64,000 nucleotides of DNA from Lepeophtheirus salmonis (lineage: Eukaryota > Arthropoda > Copepoda > Siphonostomatoida > Caligidae): assembly GCF_016086655.4 (NCBI RefSeq), contig NC_052139.2, forward strand, positions 27,284,002 to 27,348,001, written 5' to 3'. A model generated the notes under the pieces. That model was not told the DNA's origin and did not search any database. It saw only the letters and a list, made by a program, of their open reading frames with translations. The position numbers and the translations under genes were made by a program. Below are positions 21,331 to 32,318 of the stretch, piece by piece. The stretch's first letter is position 1, and every line of letters starts with the position of its first letter.

Positions 21331-21628
21331 ACGTTTTCACGTGACGTCAGCATTGTTTATGTCGGCCATTTTGGGGGTTTAAACAACCAAGTTTTGTAAC
21401 TATGAAAACCCTGTTTCATGAATATTAAGGAAAATAGTGAACTAATGGATGGCAAATTCAATGCAATGTTAAGTCCTTTTTTATTCATATAGCCATTTGA
21501 TGAAGTTTTATAAAGATTTATTAAAAGTTTGTCCGTTTTATGTAGTAAAAATATCATTTTTCAGCTCCTAAGATGGCGGCGTCTCCATCAATTATGATAG
21601 TCATTTATGAGTGCATTGAAAACGCTCT
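21331..21628 (+). mobile_element. MITE immediately 3' of USB1
   Basis: The left terminus ACGTTTTCACGTGACGTCAG ... CCATTTTGGGGG is inverted at the right as AGATGGCGGCGTCTCCATCA ... GAAAACGCTCT. It is about 300 bp and noncoding, the same family as 17808-18318 and 55687-56264. It starts right after the USB1 poly(A) signal. Confidence 0.75.
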
Positions 21629-21812
21629 ATATGAGTGAATGTTAATATTTTGATCTTTACCCTAACTAAAATGATGAATGTATTCTAAACTTTGTTGGAA
21701 ATAAAAATAAGTTTAGTGATCCTATTCTTATTTAAATGGTAGGGAATATGTGAAATTCTCGTATGCTGTGTTGATTCAAAAATTATTCTAGTTTTGTATA
21801 AGATTATTCTAT

Positions 21813-22100
21813 AACATTGAAATCTGACAGCTTACTAATTCAATAATTAATTAAGACTGAGTAATTGAAATGGATTAATATTTTGATATATTAAAGCATA
21901 AAGAATTAGTGAATGAACTCTCTAGTTTACGTTCAAGTTGAGAAAATGGGATCGACCAATTTCCATTTACGCCCTCCAAGCAGTTGGGTGGCTCCAGGAC
22001 CACCGTTTACGCCGTCAGCAAATCTCAAAACGTTTGAATGAATAACTGAGAGTAACACTGAGAATTGGTTGGAGAGTTATAATTAGAGATGTGAAAATTG
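21813..22100 (+). mobile_element. Mariner 5'-end fragment
   Basis: ACATTGAAATCTGACAGCTT then ACTAATTCAATAATTAATTA matches the left ends of the 46.6-kb copy and, inverted, the 53.4-kb copy. The N-terminal transposase region (CATTTACGCCCTCCAAGCAG, GGACCACCGTTTACGCCGTC) follows, then homology is lost. Only the end and first codons remain. Confidence 0.7.
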
Positions 22101-22259
22101 TCGAAATCCTCGATTTACCATTTGTAAATGGTAACCTCCAAGACATTCATTTATCTCCCTATTTAGAAAATTCAAACATATTGGCGGCCAAGGAGAAATA
22201 TAATTTTTATAATAATCTCTGTCAGTAGATATTATGTCGTTTATCAAACATTACAATAT

Positions 22260-22821
22260 CAGGGGCGTCCGCAGGATTATATCAAGGGGAAGGGGGATTG
22301 GTTTTTGTATTTATTTATTTTTAAATCCAAAAATTAAAATATTTTGTAAACAAATTTTGAAAAAAATAAATAAATAAATTCAAAAAAAAAAAAAAAATCA
22401 AAAGTCCACAAATCAAAAATTATTCAAAAAAAAATTTGAAATATTTTTTAAAAAAACAATTGAAATATAATATTTTTGGAAAAAAAACAATTAAAAATCC
22501 AAAACTATTCTCAAAAAATTAAACTTTTTGAAAAAAAAAAATTAAAAATCAACAGCTATTAGCAAAAAAATAATTTTTATGGAAATTTTTTCAAAAATCC
22601 ATAGTTATCCTCAAAAAATTTAATTTTTTGAAAGATAAATCAAAAATCAACTTCTCAAAAAAATTTTAAAAATCCATATCTATTCAGAGAAAATTAATTT
22701 TTTTAGAAATAAAAAATTGAAAGTTCAATTATATTTAATATATTTAATTTTTTAGTAACTAGCAAGAAGTTCCTAATTTGGGTTGGGGACTACCACCCCT
22801 CCAACCCAGCCCTTCTGTAAA
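22260..22821. repeat. A/T-rich degenerate tandem array in a CAGGGGCGTCCGCAGG-ended element
   Basis: Starts with CAGGGGCGTCCGCAGGATTA, which recurs inverted near 46160-46185 and, degraded, near 37355-37370. The interior is an imperfect array of about 50-60-bp units built on CAAAAAAATTAATTTTTTGA and AAAATCCAxAxCTATTC blocks. It ends near CCACCCCTCCAACCCAGCCC. It looks like a non-autonomous element with expanded low-complexity filling. Confidence 0.6.
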
Positions 22822-23358
22822 CCAATAAATATATACTTTTTTTTTTTAACATTCATAAGGATTTAGATAACTTTCACATCTCTAGATGTAAGTGTAAGTC
22901 TTCGTTAGACTCAAAGTAGAATTGAAGATCGACATTGGAGTAATTTCTGCCTATGTCCTTGCTAAATTTTATGATTGTATTTATATGATATTCGTATACT
23001 AGTATATTTATTTTATTATGCATTTCTTAAACAATTTACACCGAATATAGGAAATATTGTTTACTTCAGAGGAAGAAGCTAACACCACGACGACCGTTTA
23101 AATAATGAACAAAAAAGAGCACAAGACACTTATTATGATAATTAATAACAGAGGAACTAGCCATCCCAAGTCCCTCTGGTATAGAGGATTCTCAGGTCCG
23201 TCGGTAAGCTTTATACACGGTTCATCATTTTCCTGTAATCTCTGACTGACTCTCCATTGTGTGGAATACATACTCTTCCAGCCTTGGTGGAATAGGCAAC
23301 ATTTTATTTTTAACACCATATCTTATCCCCTGGATTTTAGGGATAATATATTCATGAT
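22822..23358. other. Intergenic, short repeat fragments
   Basis: Holds a fragment of dispersed family A near 22885-22950. Open frames at 23098-23319 are not supported by any protein feature. Confidence 0.4.
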
Positions 23359-24257
23359 TAAAGTTGATAATATTGTAGAGAAAAACGCATGCAAGGAGAA
23401 GGGGGGGGGGGAAAGACATATGGTATCATTGTTTAAAATACTGATGTGATTATCAGCTGCCTTCTTTATTATGATTTTTGAGGGTATAACGAAAGTATTT
23501 ATTAGCAAAATGTTTACTGAAGATATACTACGTATAATTGACTTAGACATTTTTAATCCGTTACAGTAGATTTGAAAACGTCACACTCCATGAAATTGTA
23601 ATTCATTATAAACCTTATTCTCAGAATGATACCTAATGAAACGACAAAGTAGAGTATTTCAAAATATATTTGAAGTTCCAAGTTTAAAAAAGAAGGCTTT
23701 AATTAAATACCTATAATCTAAATACTAAAAAATATACCATCATACATTTATGTTAAATATACAAAATTAAACAATTGGAATCATATAACTAATAACAATA
23801 AATTATATATACAGAATATTGAAATAATAGATTGATCCAAATAATATTTTCTTGTTCTGACATCGGAATCCAGTTAAATATGTCATAACTTTAGGTTGCA
23901 AGACACAAGCGAGACGTGGAGTTTAATCAAAAAGATAATCACCCCTCTTCTTCATGTGGAAGTTGCTATACACAATTGTGCACAGGATAGATATATCTCT
24001 ACCGATGAGATCTAACTAATTATTTGTAATAAAGTAAATGTCAAAATCATAAAATTAGACAATAAATATACTAATAAAAAAAATGTTGGAAATAAATCCA
24101 TCTTAAAGATTTAGAGCAAAAGCTAATTATGTAGTAATGTCCGGCGATATTACTCCTTATTAAAAGCGTCAAAAAAGATATTTTCCCCGTTATTTATGCT
24201 TATATAACAACATACTATTATCATGATGGATATACACAATTGCTAATTATAATGCTA

Positions 24258-24265
24258 CACCCAAT
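24258..24265. repeat. Left 8-bp target-site duplication, CACCCAAT
   Basis: CACCCAAT precedes the left end of the inserted hAT and is repeated at 28614-28621. Uninterrupted copies of the host element (5519-5526, 6529-6536) contain a single CACCCAAT at this position, which proves the insertion. Confidence 0.95.
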
Positions 24266-24766
24266 CCGTGCCGTATGTCAGGAAGATTTTTCGGTCCGCT
24301 TTACAAGGGTGAACGGTTGATTTTCAGTGGTGAACGTGGGATATTTAAACAGGGCAAATGCTACAGCATAGATTAAATCTTGCAAGAATATCGTCCAATG
24401 GACTGTCTGACCATTATTTTCTTGAGACAAACATTGGGAAAAATAAAATGAAAAGGAAAAACTCTAAACGGAAAGTCAATGCCGACCTATTCATAAAGGA
24501 AGGAGTATAATGGAGTATAAAATGCACGGTGCAAGAATGAGAGAAAATTTTTGAACTATACAATTAAGTCAAACAATTTAAACCTCCTTCAATATTTTTA
24601 AACTAATAACGGATGAAGATAATGAACGAGATTATAATAGACCATGAAACGGTTACATCGACAGAAAATAAATTATGTTCACAAGTCTTGATGTTCTTAA
24701 TTTGCATGTATACGTGGTGATGTGTTTGAAAAAATGAAGAAAAAATGCATGTGTTCTTTATCATGA

Positions 24767-27695
24767 TTAGAAGAAGAAGTTTTTCCTCTCTTTCCTTGAC
24801 GCAAAGGTGTCAATCAAACTGTCCATGTCTTCATGGAGCACCTTGTCCACCATCACCCTGTCCATGTTCAAGAGGGTGAGGGAGGAGAGCCTCTCCTGGT
24901 CCATGGTGGTCCTCATGTGGTTCTTGAGCCTTCTGAGACAGGAGAATGACCGTTCCGTTTCACAGCTGCTGATGGGCATTGAGGCCAGGATAACGATCAC
25001 CTTGTATAGCTCCGGCATCAGGCGGAACACTCCCGAGCTTATTAACTCCACAGCAATTTGTGACGAAACCCTGTCTTCTGTGTCAATATCTGCCTAGAGA
25101 AACATAAATTTTAAACATATAATGCAAAATGAAACATTATAATATTAACCTTGAATTGCTGGAAGATTGCATGGTCTGACTGGAGCTGCTCGAGTTCAAG
25201 TCTGTAGTGCTTGGCGACACGCTCAATGACACAGGTCTCCACTTCACTGTCATTGACGATTGCAATGAGATCCATTGTGATGTTTGTATCGTCGGTGGCA
25301 AATCTGCTCTCAAGCTCTAATACAATCTTATTGATTGCAACATCGAAATGTGTTTCACGGAAGTAGGATTCAGTTGTTCCTTTCCACTTTATTCTCCTTG
25401 GAATCTTCGCCTCCTTGAATTCCAAATCAATTGAGTCCTCCTGGTCAAATACTGATTTCATCTCAGACGACTTCAACTCAGCAAGTTTCCAGATTGATTC
25501 AAAGATTTTCTCATTCTTAAGATCTTCAAGAGTCCTAATCACTAGGTTGACGTGTTTCCGGGCCTTTGTTAGGTCAACCTTTCTGCCTTGAAGTTCATCT
25601 GACAAGCTAGATGTGTGTCTGAGGAGTGTCTTCAACAGTTCAATGCCGAAAACAAATTCGTGACTAAAGATGCTGTTGAGCAGAGAAGTTGCTGTTGAAC
25701 TCGACAATGTATCTTTATCTTTTCTCATTATTATGAGGGTCTTCATGATTCTGACCATCCCTAGAGATACAGCGTGTACAGCATCGTAGCGGAGACTCCA
25801 GCGGGTAGCAGACTGGTTCTTCAGGGTCATCACCTTGGCATGCTCCTCATCTTTACTTGTTATCTTCACCGACTTGTAGATTGCTGACCTCTTTGGTGAC
25901 CCTTCAATGAAGTTGTATAAAATTTGTACTGTCCCCATTGTATTTCTCAACAGGGTTATATCTGAGAGAAGATCCTTGACTACAAGATTGAGGACATGGG
26001 CGTAGCAGTGGATGTAGACACACAGTGGGGCTGCTTCCTTCCACCTGGCGGCAAGACCCTTCTTGATGCCGGATATGTTGGAGGCACCGTCCGCGGCCAG
26101 GGAGACAGTGCGGGCGGGGTTAAGGCCGAGATCCTTGACAGCCTCGTGAAGCTTCTCAAACAAATATTTGCCGTCAGTCTGGGTAACTTTTACAAACTTG
26201 AGGAAGCTCTCTTTCTTGATGCCTTCACTCGTCAGATATCCCAGTGACAGACTGAACTGCTCCGTGTTTGACATATCTGATGTCTCATCAACAATCACAG
26301 AGAACCAGTAGTCATCATCGCCGGCACAAGTCTTGACATCTTCAATTATATTTTCCGTCACTTTGGATGCTATAATCTCTATCAGCTCATTTTGGATGTC
26401 AGGTGAAGTCCATTTGGCAAAACCTGCCCCAGCTGAACCAAATTTTTTGACTTCGGCCTCCAGTTTATCTTTGAGAATATGATTGTCGTGTGAACGCAGG
26501 GACAAAAGCTCCAAGAAGTTTCCTCGATTGTTTTCATTAGATTCCGTCAACTTTTCTCTTGTTTCGGAATCGCCCCTAAAAGCCAATCCTTGCTTTGAGG
26601 AACCCAACAGTTTGGAAAAGATACCTCAAATAAGCTCGCCACTTCACGACTTCCTCAGCATGTTGAGACTGAACATGGCCGAGAACCGAGGTATTCTTTT
26701 TCTTTGATGTGAGGAAATTGATCCACTTTTCCATCGACAGTTTGTGTTTTTTGTTGTTAGAATGAACTTTCAACGAGGAACTGTTTTTCCATGTTTTGAA
26801 CTCAAATTTCCCAAGGTTGGAAATGGAAAATTTGGAACAGGCGAAACACTTGGCTGACTTTTCAACCTCGTCATATTCTAGCCACGGGAACTTACGGAAC
26901 CAATCATATTGAAAGTCTCTGGAGTATTTGTCATCTATCTGAGAACTGTATGTTTGTAACTTGGGCTGTAGAGGATGATCTCTCTCGACTTTAGGCACAG
27001 TTTCCCGCTCAGTCTCCACTCTGGTTCTGGTCTGGATGTCCTTCCGCTTTGGCTCCCGCCCGGTAAGTATCGGGTCACCCAGCTGGCTCGTGAAGACGAC
27101 AGGGTACTCTGGGCCTCCGTCCACAAACTCCATCTCCTCAGTCTTGCTCTTCTCACCTCCCTGGACATTGTCGCTAGTCTCAGAGTCCTCTGCAGAGGGA
27201 ATATTGTTGTTGTTGACTACAAAGAGCTGCTCGGGAGAGAAGATTGGTCCGATATCGAGATTAGGAAGTCTTATTCCATGAGAAATCCGTCCGCTGGGGT
27301 AATTTGATGAGTCGCCATTATTTTTTGTGTCTGCAGTAACTTTCTCTTCAGCAGAAACTGATTTCAGATCTTGGTTCAGGCAGTAAGGCCTCAACTGGAG
27401 CAGGGTCATCGGGACAGGAGGAGGCAGTAACTGAGGATGAGGATGTAGCAGAGGAAGTTTTCTTAACAGCAAAGTTCAATGTTTTCTGCTTCTTATGATC
27501 AATTTTCACTTGATACTTGCAGCTGGGGTCATTCTTATGGAGTTTAACTTTGTGATCATTAAAGTTGTCCTTCTGTATTTCCCTCTGACAGATAGAACAA
27601 ATCACCAACTCTCTGTTAAAATGCGTTTTCCACTTCCCGTCATCAATTTCTAATAATTTATAAATTACTGCAACAATCCACTCTAAAAAGTACAT
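24767..27695 (-). pseudogene. hAT transposase (TTF/DUF4371 type), about two frameshifts
   Basis: Reading on the minus strand: a C2H2-like finger (CSICQREIQKDNFNDHKVKL) near the start at 27600; a TTF/ZMYM-type finger (FQYDWFRKFPWLEYDEVEKS, then CFACSKF) near 26850; the DUF4371/RNase-H region with GLAFRGDSET, VIVDETSDMSNTEQFSL, SLAADGASNISGIKKGLAAR and IHCYAHVLNLVVKDLL; and the C-terminal hAT dimerisation domain (SSCETERSFSCLRRLKNHMR). The last two exons join across a 56-bp intron (25094-25149; AATTCAAG|GTTAAT ... TTCTCTAG|GCAGAT). Frames change near 27350-27400 and by one base near 26590, so this copy could not make full-length protein unless the shifts are sequence errors. Confidence 0.88.
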
Positions 27696-27776
27696 AACTA
27701 TTATTTATGTCCCTTTTAAGCAGTAATAATTTAATTTATCTTGTATCCAATGAAACAAATTCTCACGCTCTTAAAT

Positions 27777-27977
27777 ATTTCAAGAGTACTCCATACGAAA
27801 AATGTTGTGTGCTTCTTTTTTTTTTTTTTTTTTGACTGTAAAGTACTTCACATTTGCAACCAGTTAAACGTAATATCTAACTCAAATATCCACTCAATGT
27901 GAAGTACTTTAAATCCATACGAAAAATGTTGTGTGCGTCTTTGTTTTTTATTTTTGGCTGTAAAGTACTCTTGAAAT
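27777..27977. repeat. 201-bp foldback element with nested inverted and direct repeats
   Basis: Outer arms ATTTCAAGAGTACT (27777-27790) and AGTACTCTTGAAAT (27964-27977) are perfect inverses. Inner arms TAAAGTACTTCACATT (27839-27854) and AATGTGAAGTACTTTA (27895-27910) are too. The block CCATACGAAAAATGTTGTGT plus a T run occurs twice in direct orientation (about 27791 and 27917). Confidence 0.85.
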
Positions 27978-28194
27978 AATTGCAGTAATTTATTAATTAT
28001 CAGAAATGTATCATGGGAAGCGGAAAACGCGTTTTATATTCAAAGGTTCAATCATTTATATTTATAAAATGACAGGCAATATTTGAAAGAGATATTACGG
28101 TAAATTACAGGATTTGAATTCAAATTTCTGCGATGAATTGAGATACCCGAGAGTGTTAACTGTAGTTTAAAACCTCCGTTTTATCTATTTGACT

Positions 28195-28345
28195 TAATTT
28201 GGCCCCAATATTGTCTTAGAGATATAATTTATTAATTTACTAATTCTATAAATGTGCCGGTGAATTTTGGCTACTTTAAGTACAATTTGTGGTCCCTCCA
28301 AAGGATTAATCAGAATCATTTTTTCATTTAAATGAACTATAATTT
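28195..28345. repeat. Dispersed repeat shared with 9640-9850
   Basis: Inverted relative to the other copy; shared core TTTTGGCTACTTxAAGT with similar flanks. It lies in the 5' noncoding part of the inserted hAT. Confidence 0.45.
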
Positions 28346-28613
28346 ATTGGAAAATGTATGCCATGTTCAATTTTGAGAAAAATTATCTCGCTTCCTTTCG
28401 GGTGGACGTGCTACAAATATGTAATTTTATTATAATGACTCAGTACTATTATGAGTTGGTCATAAGTTACATTTATATAATAGATGTTAATAATTAATTA
28501 TGACTTAATTCATCTATATTTACATACCTATATGATTGGTGGACGGTTGAGTAAGGTTGTTGTTTTTTTGGTCCGCTGAAGCGAACAAAGCGCAATACTG
28601 ACGTACGGCCCTG

Positions 28614-28621
28614 CACCCAAT
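28614..28621. repeat. Right 8-bp target-site duplication, CACCCAAT
   Basis: Partner of 24258-24265. Confidence 0.95.
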
Positions 28622-29639
28622 GTAGCTACCCCCGTTGTTGTGACCATTTAAACAGTTGTTTTTGCCTTTTATGAGTTTTCTGAACACCATTTCTTGGAGC
28701 CTATCAACCATAGCTAAGCCTTAAGTGATAAAAAAGTAATATTTCTTGACTATGTAATATTGGAAAACCTAATGATCGTACCCAAGTCTTTAAGCGAAGA
28801 AACTAGTTGCGAACCATCCAAAGCTACAACCCCCGTTGTTGTGCCCATTTAAGGAGTTGTTTTTGCCATTTAATGAGTTGTGTATCATAATTCTTGATAT
28901 GTTTAGCTAAAATAGAATCATATTTTAGGGTAGATTTAAAAAAAATTTAATACTTACTGTTAGATAGTACAAAATTCAGAGTTCCATTTCGAAATTAGTA
29001 AATACATTTTACTGATAACTTGATCGTCATTTTGGTGGATGACTCAAAATATTTTTATATGTATTTCTATAAATGACATCAGTACCAACACCCTCCATTA
29101 ATTTAATGATGGTTCCTCGGGAAGGGATAGGTTTACCCATGTATTTCTCCATAATTATTTTTTAATGTAGATGATTAGCAATGGATAAGGGAATATTACA
29201 TGCAATAAGCATCTTTGTGAGATCAGAGTTAAAGTCTGACTTGATGTATTCATCATTAACTTGATTTTATAGATGAATATCCATGCTCTTGATATGAGAT
29301 GAGGATAATGAGTGGCGTGTAATTCTAGACAGGGGACTAAAGGCACATTTATATCGACAAATCCGACAAACCATCTGTTTCTCATCTGGTAAGTATTTCC
29401 CAAATTCCTGGGCCTCCATTTTCAGAAATCCAGACAGATGGTGACGTTATTTTAGGTATTTCATAGTTCTGTATCGACAATCAGTATCTAATATTATATT
29501 AATATTGAATAATAAAGGCGGGAATGATAACGTTCTTGATTAATAGAAGAAGATGTATATTATTTAATCAATGATGCTATAAGTATTTCTTCTCTTCTCC
29601 TCGCACGCTTTTCTATTCTTACCAAAATTATCACCCTTA

Positions 29640-31510
29640 TTAATTAGATCAGCTTCAAGAGGAAGGAAATATACACAAATCCAACTCCTTATATAGCAAG
29701 GACATATACAGAAGAATTACTCCGATGTCGATCCTCAATTCTACTCGGAGTTTAAAAATGACTTACACGTATAACTAGGGATTCTCACAGGAGCACGCCT
29801 GCGTTTCTGAACAATTTCAGCTTCAAGAACAAGAAGCATAAAATTCATACGAAATATGTTTTTTGGGGTGATGATTCGGAAAATTGAATAAAAATTATGA
29901 AATTTCAAATTCTTAGCATGTTTTAGGAGAATCTATTGTAGTTATTTGAATGTTTGAGCATGATCACAATGTCTCTGTAGCAACTTTTTGTCTCATACCA
30001 AAAATTTGAACTTTTAACTTTCTCTGTGCTAAAAAAAAAAGAATGTCTCGACGTTTCTAAAAGTGTTCTTTTTGCCGAAAAACGAGGACAAGGTTTTGGG
30101 GGTGCACGTATTTAAACTATACAAACTTATTAAAAAAATATATAAAAAAACAAGAAATGAGATCAAAGACCTTAAGATAAATAATTACTTCGGAAAATCT
30201 AAATGCAAAGTCCTAAGACTTCTTATCAAGGTTGCTAAAGAAGATCTATTTACCAGGATTAGTGCTGAGAGACAACGTGCGGGGTTAGAACATCATTATT
30301 AATATTTTAAAAAAACATTTGCATGTTTACTACATGCAAAACAGCAGCATTCACTTTCAAATGTCAATTTTTTAAATAAAAGATAATCAATCACCACCTA
30401 AAAAAAATGGAATCTCAAGTTTTCATAAATATGCACATGTTTGCTCCAATTCCGGTGATAATCCCTACGTATAACTCTCCAACCGATCTTCAGTAGTTAG
30501 TGTTACTCCCTTACATTCAGGAGCACACGCAATAGTGATCACTTCATACTTAGATGTTATCTCTTTAAGAATTAAATAATCAGGAGAAAACACTGTTCCG
30601 GAATATAATTATATATTTCAAGTTGTCAACTGGAAAAAAAAATCCAACATGTTTTTAGCTTCTATTTCCTACGAATATTACTAAGCATAAGTAGATTTGT
30701 AAAAATAAGAGTTTAGATAAAATTGGAGAGTTTTTGTAGTTGGAACTTGAACAGGGCTTTTATTTTCCTAAGCTTTTTTATTATTTTTTTCATTTCCTTC
30801 TTGAGGAAGGAAAATCCAAGTATACAGTATTGATAAATGACGGAGTTTAGGTTGTTATTGGACTTACAGAGGATCGTCATTAGAATAATTCTTGCCTATG
30901 TCCTACATTATTATTATTTTTTTTTTTAATCATAACGCAGGGCATTTTTTTACAATTCTAAATATAAGTTACACTCGGATTTTTTTATTGCTGAGGAATA
31001 AATTATTTCCCCTAAAATTGGCAGTAAAAAATATAAAGAGATCTACTATTAAAGTTTTCTTGGCCACTGTATTTTCTGATTATCTCTAATATTCCGATAG
31101 TCTCTAAAAGATCCGAAAATATGCTAAATTCTTTTGGGTAGAACCTTAATAATATTTACAACAAAAGTAATTACTTGTACATTTATTACTATATTTTTGA
31201 TCAAGAACCCAAAAAATAGCGTCTCTTGGTTATTTTAAGGGTTGGAGATGAATTTGTGGTTCGATATTAAACTTGAGGAACATCATTAGTCATAACCGTA
31301 GCCGTAAAAAAATAAAAATGTTGGATCCTACTGACAGTGAGCCGGTCAAATGTTGGCAGTTATATTACAAAGAGGAGTTTTGAGAACCCTCATAATTAAG
31401 GGAACCAACCATAAACATGCCATCTTTTCCCGTAATGCATGCGAAGCCCAGGTACTTTAATTGAAGACATACAGTGTCCTTAAATAATTTTAGTTCCATA
31501 ACTTACCAAA
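29640..31510. other. Intergenic, repeat fragments, no gene
   Basis: Family A fragments lie near 29665-29750 (inverted) and 30840-30905. About 30470-30525 matches, inverted, the 22030-22085 segment (ATAACTCTCCAACCxAT). The open frame 30063-30302 (79 codons, Lys-rich) has no recognisable domain; I cannot support it as a gene. Confidence 0.45.
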
Positions 31511-31628
31511 ACCGAGTGGTCCATTAAAATCCGAACAATTTGAGTTTCAAAATTCAATAACATATAATTTATTAAAATACATTAGAACTTCAACAAGATT
31601 TAGACTATAAATGGATGTGCTGTGTCAA
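31511..31628 (-). mobile_element. Mariner 3'-end fragment
   Basis: CCGAGTGGTCCATTAAAATC then CGAACAATTTGAG is the inverse of the mariner right end seen at 47430-47461 and 52235-52259. About 115 bp remain, directly upstream of the retrotransposon. Confidence 0.65.
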
Positions 31629-31739
31629 ATGTGGGATTTTTTTTAGTACTAAATTTACAAAAAAAGTAGTGAAAAGCATTTATTACAATTTTAAAGAGAA
31701 AATAAAACAACATTCAAAGAATATGAAACCGAATTTAGA

Positions 31740-31757
31740 CGGGAGATTGGTCTCCCG
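31740..31757. repeat. Perfect hairpin in LINE 5' leader
   Basis: Stem CGGGAGA / TCTCCCG with loop TTGG, ending 18 nt before the ORF1 ATG. It could be an RNA structure affecting translation or packaging; function is inference. Confidence 0.6.
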
Positions 31758-31775
31758 ATAAGAATTGAAAGTGTA

Positions 31776-32285
31776 ATGGATTGTGATATTTTAGAGGAAG
31801 AAGAAGACATTAACATAACAGGAGAGGAATCGAACGCTGCCCGTCACGTCGAAAATGATGAAGCCCAAAGAGAATATGAACACATTGACGAAACAAGAGA
31901 GGAAACGAACGCCGCCGTTCTGGTCGAAAGTGACGAGGCCCAAAAAGAAGAAGAAGTGCATCCACTATCTGGTGGAGGATTGTCACTGAATGAAAATCAA
32001 AAAGGAGAAAAAGAAAATGATTACTCGACTGAACAACAGGCCACACATAGAGGGACTGAAAGTTCTACTTTACCTTTCTCACCTAATGCCGACCAAAAGA
32101 TTGAAACGGACACAGCAAATAATACTCCACTCAGGGACGACTGGAAAATGGTACTACGGAAGAAACCAGAAGTCCCAACCAAGAAACCTCTAATAACAAA
32201 GAAGCACGCAAAGAGATCCTTTTCATCTCCTCGGGAAAACTCTTTAGAAAAAAAATCAAGAGAAAATAACACTCCTGAAAAATAA
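31776..32285 (+). CDS. LINE ORF1, acidic 169-residue protein
   Basis: Starts at ATG 31776 and is intact to TAA. It has no zinc knuckle or RRM that I recognise, so its nucleic-acid chaperone role is inferred only from position. The first half is strongly acidic and holds an imperfect tandem repeat: EESNAARHVENDEAQ followed by EETNAAVLVESDEAQ. The C-terminal 50 residues are basic (KKPLITKKHAKRSFSS) and may contact RNA. It is in the same frame as ORF2, 33 bp upstream of the latter's first Met. Confidence 0.65.
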   Translation: MDCDILEEEEDINITGEESNAARHVENDEAQREYEHIDETREETNAAVLVESDEAQKEEEVHPLSGGGLSLNENQKGEKENDYSTEQQATHRGTESSTLPFSPNADQKIETDTANNTPLRDDWKMVLRKKPEVPTKKPLITKKHAKRSFSSPRENSLEKKSRENNTPEK

Positions 32286-32318
32286 AATGCAGTCAACAGT
32301 GGAGATACATGCTTTTCT

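Larger units (their letters stand above)
24266..28613 (-). mobile_element. Nearly intact 4348-bp hAT transposon
   Basis: Left end CCGTGCCGTATGTCAGGAAG and right end (minus strand) CAGGGCCGTACGTCAGTATT form imperfect terminal inverted repeats of the CAGGG hAT type. The exact 8-bp duplication CACCCAAT flanks it. It carries one transposase gene on the minus strand (24767-27695) and a small foldback at 27777-27977 upstream of it. The coding region is clearly richer in G+C than surrounding DNA, which suggests a recent arrival or an origin elsewhere. Confidence 0.93.
23359..29639 (-). mobile_element. CGGBP1-like hAT interrupted by a second hAT
   Basis: The left end TAAAGTTGATAATATTGTAG (23359) and the right end, on the minus strand, TAAGGGTGATAATTTTGGTA (29639) match the termini of the 4642-7427 element. 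Element sequence occupies 23359-24265 and 28622-29639; the middle is the inserted hAT at 24266-28613. The joined host element would be about 1.9 kb and is colinear with 5623-7427. The flanks TTCATGAT and TTAATTAG do not match, so the outer duplication is lost or the insertion was atypical. Around 28800-28880 a partial second copy of the GTTGTTGTGxCCATTTAAxxAGTTG block is present. Confidence 0.85.

Noticed and set aside
25996..26247. Plus-strand frame of 83 codons in GC-rich DNA
   Set aside because: Antisense of the hAT transposase.
27785..27970. CRISPR-like direct repeats
   Set aside because: Only two units, nested in a foldback in a eukaryotic transposon; no spacer pattern.
23351..29647. 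Target-site duplication of the outer CGGBP1-like hAT at 23.36-29.64 kb
   Set aside because: Flanks TTCATGAT and TTAATTAG do not match well enough to claim one.
30063..30302. 79-codon Lys-rich frame
   Set aside because: No recognisable domain; surroundings are decayed repeats.
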